Shown in pieces: positions 16,589 to 27,056 of a stretch of DNA of 64,000 nucleotides. Made by a program: the position numbers and the translations under genes. This DNA is from Psychrobacter urativorans. GTDB taxonomy: Bacteria; Pseudomonadota; Gammaproteobacteria; Pseudomonadales; Moraxellaceae. The notes beneath the pieces were generated by a model that was given only the letters and a program-made list of their open reading frames with translations, searched no databases and was not told the DNA's origin. The stretch lies in the NCBI RefSeq assembly GCF_904846695.1, contig NZ_CAJHBR010000017.1:1-64000 (forward strand). The letters run 5' to 3'. Numbering within the stretch: position 1 is the stretch's first letter; each line of letters begins with the position of its first letter.

Positions 16589-18604
16589 TCAGCCGCTTGT
16601 GGTTGCAGTTGTCACTGTCGCTGCTGTAGTAATTGCTGTTGCAGCTTTGGCCTCAGCTTCAGCTTGTTCTTTTAGCGCCTGCTGTTGATCACGTATTAAA
16701 TCACGGGCCGCTTTATCCACCGCTTTTTGACGTTTAATAATAGCAAGCTGTTCAGCGCTCGGCGGTAAAATAGGGTCATTTTTACGTTGTATTACCCAGT
16801 AATCGAATAAGGCACGACCGATAGGAGCGGCTACCGCACTACCTCCACCACCGTTTTCTACTAGTACCGCAAGGGCGATTTGTGGATCATCTACCGGGGC
16901 AAAGCCATTGAACCAAGCGTGATCCCAATGGCGTTTATCCAAAGCCGCTTTATTATAGCTTTTGCCTTGCGCGATTGATTTTACTTGCGCGGTACCCGTC
17001 TTGCCAGCGATACGATAGCGATCAGTATAAATGCCGCGACCAGTACCGCCTTTTACCACGTTTTCCATGGCGCTATGCATGCGTAGCCAGTCAGAGGGCT
17101 CGCCATTATATTCTATCTTGCCGTCAGGCTTAGTGATGATATCGACATCAGCGCTACCTACGCTACTCTTTAGTAGATGCGGGGTGATATGATAGCCTTG
17201 GTTAGCCGTCATCGCCGTAGCATTAGCAATCTGTAAGGGCGTGGATAAAAAGTACCCTTGGCCAATACTGACAGAGATAGTCTCACCAGGTAACCAGCTT
17301 TTATTGTAAGTGTCTTTTTTCCATTGCGGCGAAGGCATAATACCGGACTTTTCATTAGGCAAGTCAATTCCCGTCTGTTCACCAAAGCCAAAGCGTACCA
17401 TCCAGTCATGCAGGCGCTGGATACCCATCTCATAAGCCAACTTGTAGTAATAAGTATCAACCGACATGGCGATAGATTTATTGAGGTTGACCGTACCGTG
17501 CCCGCCACGCTTCCAGTCACGGAAACGATGCGAGTCACCAGGCAAGCTAAAATAGCCTGGGTCATAAATCGTAGTATCCCAGTTACGTAGACCGTAATGC
17601 AGACCACCCAGCCCCTCAAACGGCTTGATAGTAGAGCCTGGCGGATACATACCTTGCAGCGCTCGGTTATACATCGGCTGATCGAGATCATCTCGCAGCT
17701 CGCCGTAATCTTTAAAAGAGATACCTGATATAAAAGGATTAGGATCGTAACTTGGGTTACTGACGAACGCTAATACATCACCGTTTTTGGGGTCTATCGC
17801 CACAATAGCGCCACGACGACCATCGAGCTGCTGTTGAGCTATCGTTTGTAGGCCATAGTCTAAGCTTAGAGTGATGTCATTACCGGCTGTTGGGGCTTTT
17901 GACTCTAACTGGCGCAAGATATTGCCGTGGGCATCGGTTTCTACCGACTGATAGCCAGGCTGCCCGAGCAAAATATCTTCATAGAAGTCTTCAATACCAA
18001 TTTTGCCGATTAGATCAGTACCAGCGTAGCGATCCTTATCAATGGTTTTGGTCTCTTTATCATTAATACGACCAACATAGCCAATAACATGGGCGAACAG
18101 GTCGTCATAAGGATAAGAGCGAGTTAGCTTGCTTTGAATGTTAACGCCATGAAAGAAAGGTTTGCGCTCACTAAACTGCGCCAATTGCTTTTCAGTCACA
18201 TCGATTTTTATGGTGACGGGATCGTTTTTGCTGCGACTAATACGGGCTAAAATGTCAGTTATATCGCTAGCCGTTAGCTCAAAGATAGGAGCTAATAAAG
18301 TTAGCGTACGTTCAGGGTTAGTGACTTCATCGGGGCTTAGCATAGCGGTAAATACTGGCTGATTGTCCGCCAATATTATGCCGTTACGGTCATAGATGTA
18401 GCCACGGCTGGGCGGGGCTGATATCAGCTTGATGCGGTTATTATCAGCGTTAGTTAAATACTGTTCATGAGCATAAACTTGCAAATAGCCGTAGCGCAGT
18501 AGCAGGCCACTTAGTCCTACCACTATAATCAACCCAAAAATAATAATTCGCTGCATAAAAATGCGGTTCACTAGTTCAGTATCTGGCGTAAGCGGTTTAT
18601 TCAT
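16589..18604 (-). CDS. mrdA: Penicillin-binding protein 2 (elongation transpeptidase)
   Basis: Peptidoglycan DD-transpeptidase of the rod-elongation machinery, anchored in the inner membrane. Seen: a single N-terminal transmembrane helix (about residues 18-37), and a pedestal domain with SRGYIYDRNG near residue 72. The catalytic SxxK is in PPGSTIKPFEG near residue 330 and the KTG motif in AGKTGTAQV near residue 545. The C-terminal 50 residues are a Gln/Ala/Thr-rich low-complexity tail. At 671 aa it is within the range for PBP2. rodA, often adjacent in other bacteria, is not next to it here. Confidence 0.94.
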   Translation of the reverse strand: MNKPLTPDTELVNRIFMQRIIIFGLIIVVGLSGLLLRYGYLQVYAHEQYLTNADNNRIKLISAPPSRGYIYDRNGIILADNQPVFTAMLSPDEVTNPERTLTLLAPIFELTASDITDILARISRSKNDPVTIKIDVTEKQLAQFSERKPFFHGVNIQSKLTRSYPYDDLFAHVIGYVGRINDKETKTIDKDRYAGTDLIGKIGIEDFYEDILLGQPGYQSVETDAHGNILRQLESKAPTAGNDITLSLDYGLQTIAQQQLDGRRGAIVAIDPKNGDVLAFVSNPSYDPNPFISGISFKDYGELRDDLDQPMYNRALQGMYPPGSTIKPFEGLGGLHYGLRNWDTTIYDPGYFSLPGDSHRFRDWKRGGHGTVNLNKSIAMSVDTYYYKLAYEMGIQRLHDWMVRFGFGEQTGIDLPNEKSGIMPSPQWKKDTYNKSWLPGETISVSIGQGYFLSTPLQIANATAMTANQGYHITPHLLKSSVGSADVDIITKPDGKIEYNGEPSDWLRMHSAMENVVKGGTGRGIYTDRYRIAGKTGTAQVKSIAQGKSYNKAALDKRHWDHAWFNGFAPVDDPQIALAVLVENGGGGSAVAAPIGRALFDYWVIQRKNDPILPPSAEQLAIIKRQKAVDKAARDLIRDQQQALKEQAEAEAKAATAITTAATVTTATTSG

Positions 18605-19025
18605 GTAAAGTCAGTACCAAATTATTAAGTCGCGCAAAAGTATTAAGGCTAGCCACGGCGATCAGTAGCAAATTATAACAGAACAAAATAGACTCTGTTG
18701 CCTTTGCCCTAGCAATTGTGGTTTGCTAGATCAAGGGCCGGTAATCACTAACCGAAGGGGTGGATTAACAGTTAATTCTGCTAAAACAATAACCTGTATT
18801 AGTAGTGATGACAAAAAAAGGTCAATAAAAGCTCAATCTAGTGAGATTAAGGGTAGTACCAACAGTCATTGAGCTTAACTAGTAAGCCGTGCTAATAAAT
18901 GGCAAGTATGTTAAAATCAGGCGGTTTATTTTATAGCATTTTTGCTAAAAACATTGTTTTAGTAATCAGTCATTAGTTATGACTGTAGATTAAAGCTCAT
19001 CCTTATGTCAGGGGTATAAACAGTC
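18605..19025. other. Intergenic region between divergent mrdA and the DUF445 gene
   Basis: No gene is supported in these 421 bases. It must contain the promoters of both divergent genes. An 8-bp inverted repeat (AGCTCAAT at 18830 and ATTGAGCT at 18868) and a short stem around 18711-18735 (CTAGCAA..TTGCTAG) are visible but have no recognised function. A possible extended -10 (TGTTAAAAT) lies around 18909-18917 for the + strand gene. Confidence 0.4.
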
Positions 19026-20360
19026 ATGGTTGCAACTTCAATATGGCAGACGCTTGCTGAGCATCCAGAGTTCCTTGCCATGCTGACCATACCGCCAGTG
19101 ACCGCATTTGTCACTTGGATACATGTATGGATGGCACTAAAGATGCTGTTTTACCCTATTAAGTTTCGGGGTATTCGTATCCCAAACTTTCCTTTTTTTG
19201 GCTTACCTGGAATAGGCTGGCAAGGTATAGTGCCGCGTAAAGCTGGCAAGATATCAGGGGTTATTGTTGACCAAACCTTATCTAAACTAGGCTCGCTTGA
19301 TGAATTTTTTCAGGCGATGGAGCCTGAGCAAATGGCAGTATTCATTACTGATACTGTTGATCAAAACCTCGAATCTTTAATCGATGAGATCATGCTTGAG
19401 CGCTCAGAGACCCTGTGGAATAATATTCCCTATGCCTTAAAGCGGCGTCTGTATACCCAAGCTCATCAACAGCTGCCAGGCATCATGCAGTCGCTAGTGA
19501 CTGACTTGACTTATCATGTCGAGGACTTAGTCGATATGCGGCAGATGATCGTCAATAAGATGGAGAGCGATCGACGCTTGATGGTCAATATGTTCCTAAA
19601 AGTTGGTCAACATGAGATCAACTTTATTTGGCATATCAGTGCGCTGATTGGTTTGATATTTGGTGTTATCCAGATGTTTATCTTTTTGGTAGTACCAGTG
19701 CATTGGACGGTCCCTTTCTTTGCGGCAGTGTGGGGCTTACTGACCAATTGGATTGCTATTTGGATGGTATTTAACCCGATAGAACCTAAATTTATTCCTT
19801 GTATAAAATTCTTTTCTTGGCGTAAAGGCTTTCCTTTTATCAAGTTACAAGTGCCCCATATTACTCAGTTTCGCTGGCAGGGCGGCTTTATGAAGCGTCA
19901 AGAGGAAGTCTCTGAGGTGTTCGCTGAGATTGTGGTAAAAGACTTGGTGACTCTTGAGAATATCATGAACGAGATGATGTATGGCGAGCGGGCGGCACAA
20001 ACTCGTGAGCTCATGAAGTCGCATCTATATGAGGTGCTGGATTCACCGTTAGTCAATACTACTTTACGTATGGGACTAGGTCGTCGTGAATTTGGTCAGC
20101 TAAAGAACACTATTATTGATAAGTCGATCAGCGCTACTATGATACCGATGCGTGATCCTGAATTGAATGAGAGTCGTGCTAGCAAGATATTTGGCTTATT
20201 TCGTGACCGTATCCGTGCTTTGTCGCCGCGCGAATTTCAAAACTTATTACGCCCAGCCTTTCAAGAGGATGAATTAACCTTGATTATATTAGGTGGTATT
20301 ACTGGCTTCTTAGCGGGTTGGTTGCATTTGGTTCTAGTATTCCTGCCAGCAGTTAGTTAA
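19026..20360 (+). CDS. DUF445 family inner-membrane protein
   Basis: Conserved membrane protein of the DUF445 family, function not established. Seen: an N-terminal hydrophobic segment, FRGIRIPNFPFFGLPGIGWQGIVPRKAGK near residue 50, which is typical of the family. Two central transmembrane helices follow (about residues 205-245, ending in NWIAIWMVFNP). A second family repeat comes next (WRKGFPFIK..FRWQGGFMKRQEEVSEVFAE), and a C-terminal helix (LIILGGITGFLAGWLHLVLVFL). The two-repeat arrangement around a membrane hairpin is clear. It is a single gene on its own, divergent from mrdA, and is followed by 350 bases of non-coding DNA. Confidence 0.8.
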   Translation: MVATSIWQTLAEHPEFLAMLTIPPVTAFVTWIHVWMALKMLFYPIKFRGIRIPNFPFFGLPGIGWQGIVPRKAGKISGVIVDQTLSKLGSLDEFFQAMEPEQMAVFITDTVDQNLESLIDEIMLERSETLWNNIPYALKRRLYTQAHQQLPGIMQSLVTDLTYHVEDLVDMRQMIVNKMESDRRLMVNMFLKVGQHEINFIWHISALIGLIFGVIQMFIFLVVPVHWTVPFFAAVWGLLTNWIAIWMVFNPIEPKFIPCIKFFSWRKGFPFIKLQVPHITQFRWQGGFMKRQEEVSEVFAEIVVKDLVTLENIMNEMMYGERAAQTRELMKSHLYEVLDSPLVNTTLRMGLGRREFGQLKNTIIDKSISATMIPMRDPELNESRASKIFGLFRDRIRALSPREFQNLLRPAFQEDELTLIILGGITGFLAGWLHLVLVFLPAVS

Positions 20361-20711
20361 GTGATTAATGATGAATTTTTATAGTGACATATTGAAGCTG
20401 ATAACCTTAAGCACCATCAAAATATCATTAGCATAATATGCCTACAGATGAAGTCATTATTTTTGTCAGAACCGTCAAAGTAGAATAGTAGAATTATAAT
20501 TAAAACAGTAGAACAGGCTGATAAGTAAGTTAAATTTAAATAAAGCATCAACTAAGACAAACACAGCAAATAATCATCTATAGCCGTAATCGTATAAAAA
20601 ATCACCGTTAAAACCGTCAAAAAATTCGTAACAGACGCTAAGTGTCTTGGCCAGTTATAAGTCGACCAAGCTGCTACAGCAAACTATTAGCGTATAACAA
20701 GGTTAGACCGT
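20361..20711. other. Intergenic region before ccmF
   Basis: About 350 AT-rich bases without a supported gene. I see no strong terminator for the DUF445 gene nor a consensus promoter. An AAGG ribosome site sits 9 bases before the ccmF ATG. Confidence 0.4.
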
Positions 20712-22769
20712 ATGTTAATCACAGAATTAGGTTATTTGGCCTTGCTGGCCGCCTTTATCTTAGCGATCTTGCAGGTCGTGTTGCCAACCGTAGGGATCGT
20801 GCAAGGTCGTGTCGCTTGGCAGCGTTTGGCACCAAGCTTAGCTTGGGCACAGTTTGCCGCTATGGCCTTCTCATTTGGGGCGTTGATGGCAGGCTTTTAT
20901 TACAATGATTTTAGCTTGGCTTATGTCGCTCAGCATTCCAACACTTTGTTGCCTTGGTACTATAAGTTATCAGCAACTTGGGGTGGACACGAAGGCTCAT
21001 TGCTACTGTGGATGACTATTATGGCCACTTGGTGTGCCTTAGTATCTTATTTCAGCCGTGGCTTACCGTTATCTATGCGAGCACGAGTATTAGTAATATT
21101 AGCCGGGGTGCAGCTGATGATGCTGGCCATGCTAATCTTTACTTCCTCACCTTTTGATCGCACTCTACCCAATCTAATTGTCGATGGTGCAGATCTTAAT
21201 CCAGTATTACAAGATTTTGGTCTTATTATCCATCCCCCTATGCTGTATATGGGTTATGTCGGTATGGTAGTGCCCTTTGCCTTTTGTATGGCGGCGCTAT
21301 GGGAAGGTCGTTTAGATGCGGTCTGGACTCGTTGGTCACGGCCTTGGGCGCTAGCCGCTTGGGGTTTCTTGACTGTAGGTATTGCCTTGGGCTCATGGTG
21401 GGCTTATTACGAGCTTGGCTGGGGCGGTTGGTGGTTTTGGGATCCAGTAGAGAATGCTTCGTTGATGCCTTGGTTGGCTGGTCTAGCGTTGATTCATTCG
21501 TTAGCCGTTACCGAAAAGCGTGGCGTGTTCAAAGCTTGGACTATCATGCTGGCTATCTTTGCCTTTGCGCTTAGTTTACTCGGTACTTTTTTGGTGCGCT
21601 CTGGGGTTATTACTTCAGTGCATTCATTCGCAGCTGACCCAACTCGTGGCTTAGTTATTTTAGCTATTTTGGGCATAATCATCGGTGGTGGTCTACTGAT
21701 GTTTGCGGTTCGTGGCTGGCGCTTGACGGTGGAGAGTCAGTATCAACTGGTTTCTCGCGAGTCTTTTTTAGTCATCAACAATGCCATTATTCTGATCTCA
21801 ACTTTAGTGGTGCTACTAGGTACTTTATATCCTATCATCGCTGATGCCTTTAGTTTAGGTCAAGTTTCAGTAGGCCCTCCGTACTTCAATGCGCTATTTG
21901 TACCGCTAACGTGGCTGCTATTGATAGCGATGGGTATGGGCTCTAATATCCGTTGGAAAAAAGACAGCCGTCCACTATTGGGCGTTGGTATGGTGATTGC
22001 GGTCAGCAGCTTAGTGCTAGCGGCTATTATTACTTACTTTGTTAGCCCGTCCTCTATGCTCAATATCGGCGTAACTTTAGCCGTAAGCTTTTGGGTATTG
22101 CTATGGATGGTGGTTGATTTTAAAGATAAGACCAAAAATGCCCCTAGCCTGTTTAAGGGTTTACGCCAGTTACGCTTAAGCTATTGGGGTCAACAAACAG
22201 CCCATATTGGAGTGTTAATAGCAGTTATTGGAGTGGCCTTTACCAGCAGCTTAAGTATCGAGCGCGATGTAGCGCTGGGGCTTGGTGATACAGTAACGGT
22301 GCAAGGCTACGATTTTGCTGTTACCGACTTTAAAGAAGTTAAAGGCAGTAACTTTGATGCCACGCAAGCTAAAGTAGAAGTCAGTAAAGAGGGCCGCTCA
22401 GTGGCAACTCTGTATCCTGAAAAACGTACTTACGTTGTGAGCATGATGCCAATGACGGAAGCTGCTATTGATGCCAGTATTATGCGTGATTTCTATGTGG
22501 CTTTAGGCGAGCCTATCGCTGCAGATAGCAATCAGTGGGCAGTACGTATTTATGTGAAGCCGTTGATCCGTTGGATTTGGTTGGGCGCTATTATTATGGC
22601 TTTAGGTGGCTTAATAAGTATGCTTGATAAACGCTATCGCATCAAAAAACCTCAGTCTACCCTTTTAGCTACGGATACTCTAACTAGCAGAAATTTGAGC
22701 CTTGAGGCAGAAACTGAGGCTTTGAATAAAGCAGTAACCACTACGGCATCGACGACAGGGGAGCAGTAG
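20712..22769 (+). CDS. ccmF: Cytochrome c-type biogenesis protein CcmF (heme lyase subunit)
   Basis: Polytopic inner-membrane protein that, with CcmH, attaches heme covalently to apocytochrome c in the periplasm. Seen: about 15 hydrophobic segments, the tryptophan-rich heme-handling WWD motif WGGWWFWDPVENASLMPWL near residue 237. Conserved segments YKLSATWGGHEGSLLLW and FGLIIHPPMLYMGYVG lie near residues 90-185. Length 685 aa is slightly above the usual 640-660 because of a Thr/Ala-rich C-terminal tail. It starts a ccmFGHI operon; ccmABCDE are not in this window. Confidence 0.96.
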   Translation: MLITELGYLALLAAFILAILQVVLPTVGIVQGRVAWQRLAPSLAWAQFAAMAFSFGALMAGFYYNDFSLAYVAQHSNTLLPWYYKLSATWGGHEGSLLLWMTIMATWCALVSYFSRGLPLSMRARVLVILAGVQLMMLAMLIFTSSPFDRTLPNLIVDGADLNPVLQDFGLIIHPPMLYMGYVGMVVPFAFCMAALWEGRLDAVWTRWSRPWALAAWGFLTVGIALGSWWAYYELGWGGWWFWDPVENASLMPWLAGLALIHSLAVTEKRGVFKAWTIMLAIFAFALSLLGTFLVRSGVITSVHSFAADPTRGLVILAILGIIIGGGLLMFAVRGWRLTVESQYQLVSRESFLVINNAIILISTLVVLLGTLYPIIADAFSLGQVSVGPPYFNALFVPLTWLLLIAMGMGSNIRWKKDSRPLLGVGMVIAVSSLVLAAIITYFVSPSSMLNIGVTLAVSFWVLLWMVVDFKDKTKNAPSLFKGLRQLRLSYWGQQTAHIGVLIAVIGVAFTSSLSIERDVALGLGDTVTVQGYDFAVTDFKEVKGSNFDATQAKVEVSKEGRSVATLYPEKRTYVVSMMPMTEAAIDASIMRDFYVALGEPIAADSNQWAVRIYVKPLIRWIWLGAIIMALGGLISMLDKRYRIKKPQSTLLATDTLTSRNLSLEAETEALNKAVTTTASTTGEQ

Positions 22770-22770
22770 A

Positions 22771-23481
22771 ATGACTACTTCAAACCATAATCCTGAGCAA
22801 AACGATGACCTTAACAATAGTGATAACACTAATATCAATAATACTAATATCAATAACACTAATAAGAGCAAGCGTGCTAGCAAGACCATGAAACCAAAGC
22901 AGATGAAGCTATGGTTCCTGATTCCGCTAATAGTTTTTTTTGGCATAGTAGTTATGCTTTATATGCGCTTAGGTAAGCCGACAGAGATTGTGACTAATAC
23001 CGCTCTTGAGCGTCCAGTTCCTACCTTTGAGCTGCCATTATTGTCTGACACTAGTCGTAATATGACTAATAGTAATTTGCCCAATAAGCCGTTTTTAATG
23101 AACGTCTGGGGCTCCTGGTGTCCTACTTGTATCGTTGAGCACCCTTTTTTGATGCAGCTTGAAGAACGAGGCGTGAACATTATTGGGGTCAATTATAAAG
23201 ATGACATTGGTAATGCGCTTAGCTACTTAAACCAGCGTGGCGATCCGTTCTCGATGTCTATTCAAGATTCAAAGGGAGAGTTCGCCTTAGACTTAGGCTT
23301 AACTGGTGCTCCTGAGACTTTTATAGTTGATGGAGATAGAGTTATTCGTCAGCATATTATTGGTGAGATTAACGAAGCCAATTGGCAAGAGCGTATTATG
23401 CCTTGTTTGAAGATACTCAATGAAGCTAGCGATAATGCTACCGCCCTCGATCCAGCTCAAGTTGCGGAGGTCTGCCAATGA
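22771..23481 (+). CDS. ccmG: Thiol:disulfide interchange protein CcmG/DsbE
   Basis: Membrane-tethered periplasmic thioredoxin-like protein that reduces the apocytochrome c heme-binding cysteines or its partner CcmH. Seen: one transmembrane helix (about residues 49-68), then a thioredoxin fold with the active site W-C-P-T-C (Cys117, Cys120) in NVWGSWCPTC and the family-typical VNYKDD. GAPETFIVDGD follows near residue 182. At 236 aa it exceeds the usual 180-190 because of an Asn/Thr-rich cytoplasmic N-terminus of about 40 residues built from a 15-bp repeat. It is one base downstream of ccmF and overlaps ccmH (ATGA). Confidence 0.93.
   Translation: MTTSNHNPEQNDDLNNSDNTNINNTNINNTNKSKRASKTMKPKQMKLWFLIPLIVFFGIVVMLYMRLGKPTEIVTNTALERPVPTFELPLLSDTSRNMTNSNLPNKPFLMNVWGSWCPTCIVEHPFLMQLEERGVNIIGVNYKDDIGNALSYLNQRGDPFSMSIQDSKGEFALDLGLTGAPETFIVDGDRVIRQHIIGEINEANWQERIMPCLKILNEASDNATALDPAQVAEVCQ
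22825..22863 (+). repeat. 15-bp in-frame repeat in ccmG 5' end
   Basis: About 2.6 copies of a 15-base unit encoding Asn-Thr-Asn-Ile-Asn in the cytoplasmic N-terminal tail of CcmG. In-frame, so copy-number change would only alter the tail length. Confidence 0.7.
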
Positions 23482-24071
23482 TATTTAATTTAATAAGCAT
23501 CAACCTACTCAAAAATTGTCAAGTCTCTAAGTGGCTAGCCTTAGGGTTAGCTGCGCTGCTGGCTGCTATGATGAGTATGACTGCTAATGCTGCTATTGAT
23601 GTCTATGATTTTGACTCAGTACAGCAAGAAGCTCAGTACCGAGGCCTGATCGCAGAGCTACGCTGCCCAAAATGTCAAAATCAAAACTTGGCTGGATCTG
23701 ATGCTCCTATCGCCCAAGATCTAAAGCAAAAGACATATGATCTAATCAAAGAAGGTCGCAGTGATGGCGAAATTCGCGATTATATGCAAGAGCGTTATGG
23801 CGACTTTATCAGTTATAAGCCACCAGTACGTCCTTCTACTTGGATATTGTGGTTTTTCCCACCGTTACTACTCATCTTGCTAATCGCTGGCTGGTTTTGG
23901 CAAACCAAACGCCGTCAGCTTACCGCACGTGGTCAGAGTGGGCCATCGGTAGATCATACTACTACCCCATTAAATGCTACTGAAAAGGCTGAATTGGAGC
24001 GTTTATTATCACGTTCTGACAGCGCTAATGGCTTTGATCGTGACATTACTAGCACCGAGGACAAAAAATGA
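23478..24071 (+). CDS. ccmH: Cytochrome c-type biogenesis protein CcmH
   Basis: Thiol-oxidoreductase partner of CcmF that holds the apocytochrome CXXCH. Seen: an N-terminal signal/anchor (about residues 15-37), the hallmark LRCPKCQNQNLAGSDAPIA with redox Cys63 and Cys66, RYGDFISYKPP near residue 108, and a C-terminal membrane helix TWILWFFPPLLLILLIAGWFW. Length 197 aa is slightly longer than usual because of a polar C-terminal tail. It overlaps ccmG and ccmI by four bases each (ATGA), indicating translational coupling. Confidence 0.95.
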   Translation: MIFNLISINLLKNCQVSKWLALGLAALLAAMMSMTANAAIDVYDFDSVQQEAQYRGLIAELRCPKCQNQNLAGSDAPIAQDLKQKTYDLIKEGRSDGEIRDYMQERYGDFISYKPPVRPSTWILWFFPPLLLILLIAGWFWQTKRRQLTARGQSGPSVDHTTTPLNATEKAELERLLSRSDSANGFDRDITSTEDKK

Positions 24072-25351
24072 CCCAATTCTCTACACTCGGCTTATTTATT
24101 GCTCTAAGCTTATTGATTACTGTAGTACTGTCGATCATCGTGGTGATGCCTTGGCTGCGTGCTAAGCGCGCACAAAACAAACCGGTAGATAATCAGTTAT
24201 TAGATATCAATATCGCAGTATTCCGTGAGCGTTTGGCTGAGCTTAAGATCGATAAAGATACGGGCACTATCGATGACAGTCACTATCAAAATCAAAAGCT
24301 TGAGCTTGAAAGACAGCTATTAGATGCACAGCGCCAAATAGAACCTATGGTTGTTCCAGGCGTAAAGAACCGTTTATTACTTATCATTTGGGTGCCAGCA
24401 TTAACGGCATTGGCTTATCTATTAATCGGTGATCGCACGCCCGTATTTAACTTCTGGTCGGCTGAAGATAAAGTTGGTCAAGTTGCTGATGATCTATTAA
24501 CTGGTAAGCTTGACCAGCCACCAGCGTGGGCGATCGAAGACGATGGTCGTCAGCTTATTACCGCTATGCAAAGCAATGTCCATCGCCATGCTGATGATCC
24601 TGATCGTTGGATGCGTTTGTCAGAACTGTTCTTATCACTTGAGTCTACTGACTCAGCCATAGAGTCACTATCACGGGCTTATCGCTTAGCTCCTGATAAT
24701 GAAGAGATCGCTACTACTTATGCCCAGATTAGCTTTTTTGCCAATCAAGGCCAGCTCGATACTAATACTCGCCGAGTATTGCAGGACGTATTAGCCAAAA
24801 ACCCACAGCACGAAGGCGCGCAAATGCTGATGGCTATGGGTGAGGCTCGTGGTAGTAACTATCAGCAAGCTCAAGGTTGGATCAAGCGCTTACGCGATAA
24901 TATCGCCGCTAAGCCGGGTGATCATAGCAAAGCTTTAGCAAGTTTGGACGAGCTGAGTGCTAATGTCTCTACGCAGAAAAAACAAGCGGCGCTAGGGATC
25001 GATGTGACCGTAACTATTAACGCCAGCTTATTGCCTTTGATAAAGGCTGATGATGTGTTGTTTGTGGCTATTCGTGATGTGAAGGGAGGGCCACCGTTTG
25101 CTGCTAAACGCTTACCTATTAGCATTATTAAGCAAGGCCAAGCCACTATCAGCTTGAGTGATCTCGACGCTATGATGCCTGAGCGTACTATTCAAATGGC
25201 ACGTAGCGAAAAAACTAAATTGGTAGTCGTTGCCCGAGTCAGTCACACGGGTAATGCCATTGCTGAATCTGGTGATCTATCGGGTAATCCGATAGTGATA
25301 AGCGCTGAACAAAACCAAGTCAAGGTTGAGATTAATGAGCAAGTACCTTAA
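24068..25351 (+). CDS. ccmI: Cytochrome c-type biogenesis protein CcmI (CycH)
   Basis: Apocytochrome c chaperone delivering the substrate to CcmF-CcmH. Seen: two transmembrane helices (about residues 7-28 and 98-117) flanking a cytoplasmic loop with VFRERLAELKIDKDTG, a TPR-like helical region after residue 150 (DPDRWMRLSELFLSLESTDSAI). A C-terminal periplasmic beta domain of about 110 residues contains LFVAIRDVKGGPPFAAKRLP. Length 427 aa is within the family range. It is the last gene of the ccmF-I operon and overlaps ccmH by four bases. Confidence 0.92.
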   Translation: MTQFSTLGLFIALSLLITVVLSIIVVMPWLRAKRAQNKPVDNQLLDINIAVFRERLAELKIDKDTGTIDDSHYQNQKLELERQLLDAQRQIEPMVVPGVKNRLLLIIWVPALTALAYLLIGDRTPVFNFWSAEDKVGQVADDLLTGKLDQPPAWAIEDDGRQLITAMQSNVHRHADDPDRWMRLSELFLSLESTDSAIESLSRAYRLAPDNEEIATTYAQISFFANQGQLDTNTRRVLQDVLAKNPQHEGAQMLMAMGEARGSNYQQAQGWIKRLRDNIAAKPGDHSKALASLDELSANVSTQKKQAALGIDVTVTINASLLPLIKADDVLFVAIRDVKGGPPFAAKRLPISIIKQGQATISLSDLDAMMPERTIQMARSEKTKLVVVARVSHTGNAIAESGDLSGNPIVISAEQNQVKVEINEQVP

Positions 25352-25354
25352 TGA

Positions 25355-25407
25355 CTATCGTTTATAGTAGTGATAAATAAGTACTATCGCTTATAGTAGT
25401 GATAAAT
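25355..25407. repeat. Direct repeat, period 29 bp, after ccmI
   Basis: CTATCGTTTATAGTAGTGATAAAT-like sequence occurs twice, starting at 25355 and 25384, differing at one base. No function recognised; it lies just after the ccmI stop. Confidence 0.6.
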
Positions 25408-25535
25408 CTTCTTATAAATCTAGCACGTTTTAGCTGACGACTGTAGCGTGCAATCAATTTATATGAACAGTCAAGTCATAGCCAGCTATCACTCTCAGGT
25501 TAAAAATACTTGAGGTTTACAAAGCTGCAAGGTAA

Positions 25536-26270
<735 letters not shown>

Positions 26271-26336
26271 GGTTTACGGAGCTAATTTTGCTAAAATGAT
26301 GACGCTAAAATGATTTGGCTTCATTAGCTTTACTAA

Positions 26337-26396
26337 ACTAGCTTCACTGAACTACATTCACTGAACTAGCTTCACTGAACTACATTCACTGAACTA
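26337..26396. repeat. 14-bp tandem repeat downstream of adk
   Basis: Four copies of ACTA(GC/CA)TTCACTGA alternate in a strict 28-bp pattern between the adk stop codon and its terminator. Non-coding. Confidence 0.85.
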
Positions 26397-26406
26397 ATAG
26401 TTAGTT

Positions 26407-26440
26407 AAAAAACCTCAATTATTTAAGTTGAGGTTTTTTT
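26407..26440 (+). terminator. adk terminator
   Basis: AAAAAACCTCAA and TTGAGGTTTTTT arms (12 bp) around a 9-base loop, ending in a T run. Confidence 0.85.
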
Positions 26441-26460
26441 ATGCTGGTAATCAGCAGCTA

Positions 26461-26497
26461 AAAAAGCCGTCACCTTAGCTAAGATGACGGCTTTTTT
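26461..26497 (-). terminator. secB-side terminator
   Basis: AAAAAGCCGTCA and TGACGGCTTTTT arms with an inner CTTAG/CTAAG stem. It has T runs on both strands and lies just after the secB stop codon on the minus strand. Confidence 0.85.
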
Positions 26498-26520
26498 ATA
26501 ACCAACTACAGCTTAAAAGC

Positions 26521-26991
26521 TTAAGCTTTGCCTTCAGCGTCTATTTGAGCATTTGCTGAGTCGCCAGCTTGCTCTTGGCTTTGGGCATAAGCCTGATCAA
26601 AGTTAACAGGAGCTAGTAGTAACTGCGGGAAACTACCACGAGTAACAATGTCGCTGATCACTTCACGAGCATAAGGGAACAAAACGTTAGGGCAATAAGC
26701 ACCTAAGATTTGGCCTATTTGATCTTCAGGAATATTCTTTAATAAGAAGATACCTGCTTGATGCACCTCAGCGATAAAAGCCGGTTGTTCAGCGTTCTTA
26801 GCAGTAACGCTCACAGTCAAGATAACTTGATAATGATCGTCATCAAGCTTTTCAGCATTGCTCGAAAGATTGATGTCTAGCTCAGGGTTCCACTCTTTAG
26901 TGAACACTTCTGCGCCTGGTACTTCTAATGACATATCTTTAACGTAAATGCGTTCTAGGGCTAGTTGTGGTTGTGCTTGTTCATCAGCCAT
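26521..26991 (-). CDS. secB: Protein-export chaperone SecB
   Basis: Cytoplasmic tetrameric chaperone holding preproteins unfolded for SecA. Seen: [18 protein letters not shown] near residue 10, [23 protein letters not shown], and [39 protein letters not shown] near the C-terminal third. The acidic Gln/Ala-rich tail is typical. GAGGAA lies 5 bases before the ATG. It follows grxC and the rhodanese gene on the same strand, the conserved yibN-grxC-secB neighbourhood. Confidence 0.97.
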   Translation of the reverse strand: MADEQAQPQLALERIYVKDMSLEVPGAEVFTKEWNPELDINLSSNAEKLDDDHYQVILTVSVTAKNAEQPAFIAEVHQAGIFLLKNIPEDQIGQILGAYCPNVLFPYAREVISDIVTRGSFPQLLLAPVNFDQAYAQSQEQAGDSANAQIDAEGKA

Positions 26992-27056
26992 GATATTTCC
27001 TCAAAAATTAAAATTTTATGGTTATCTTAGAATTAGCTCACTTGAATAGTGAATTA

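Noticed and set aside
20642..20908. 88-codon frame overlapping the start of ccmF
   Set aside because: It overlaps the well-supported CcmF start in another frame and shows no domain or ribosome site.
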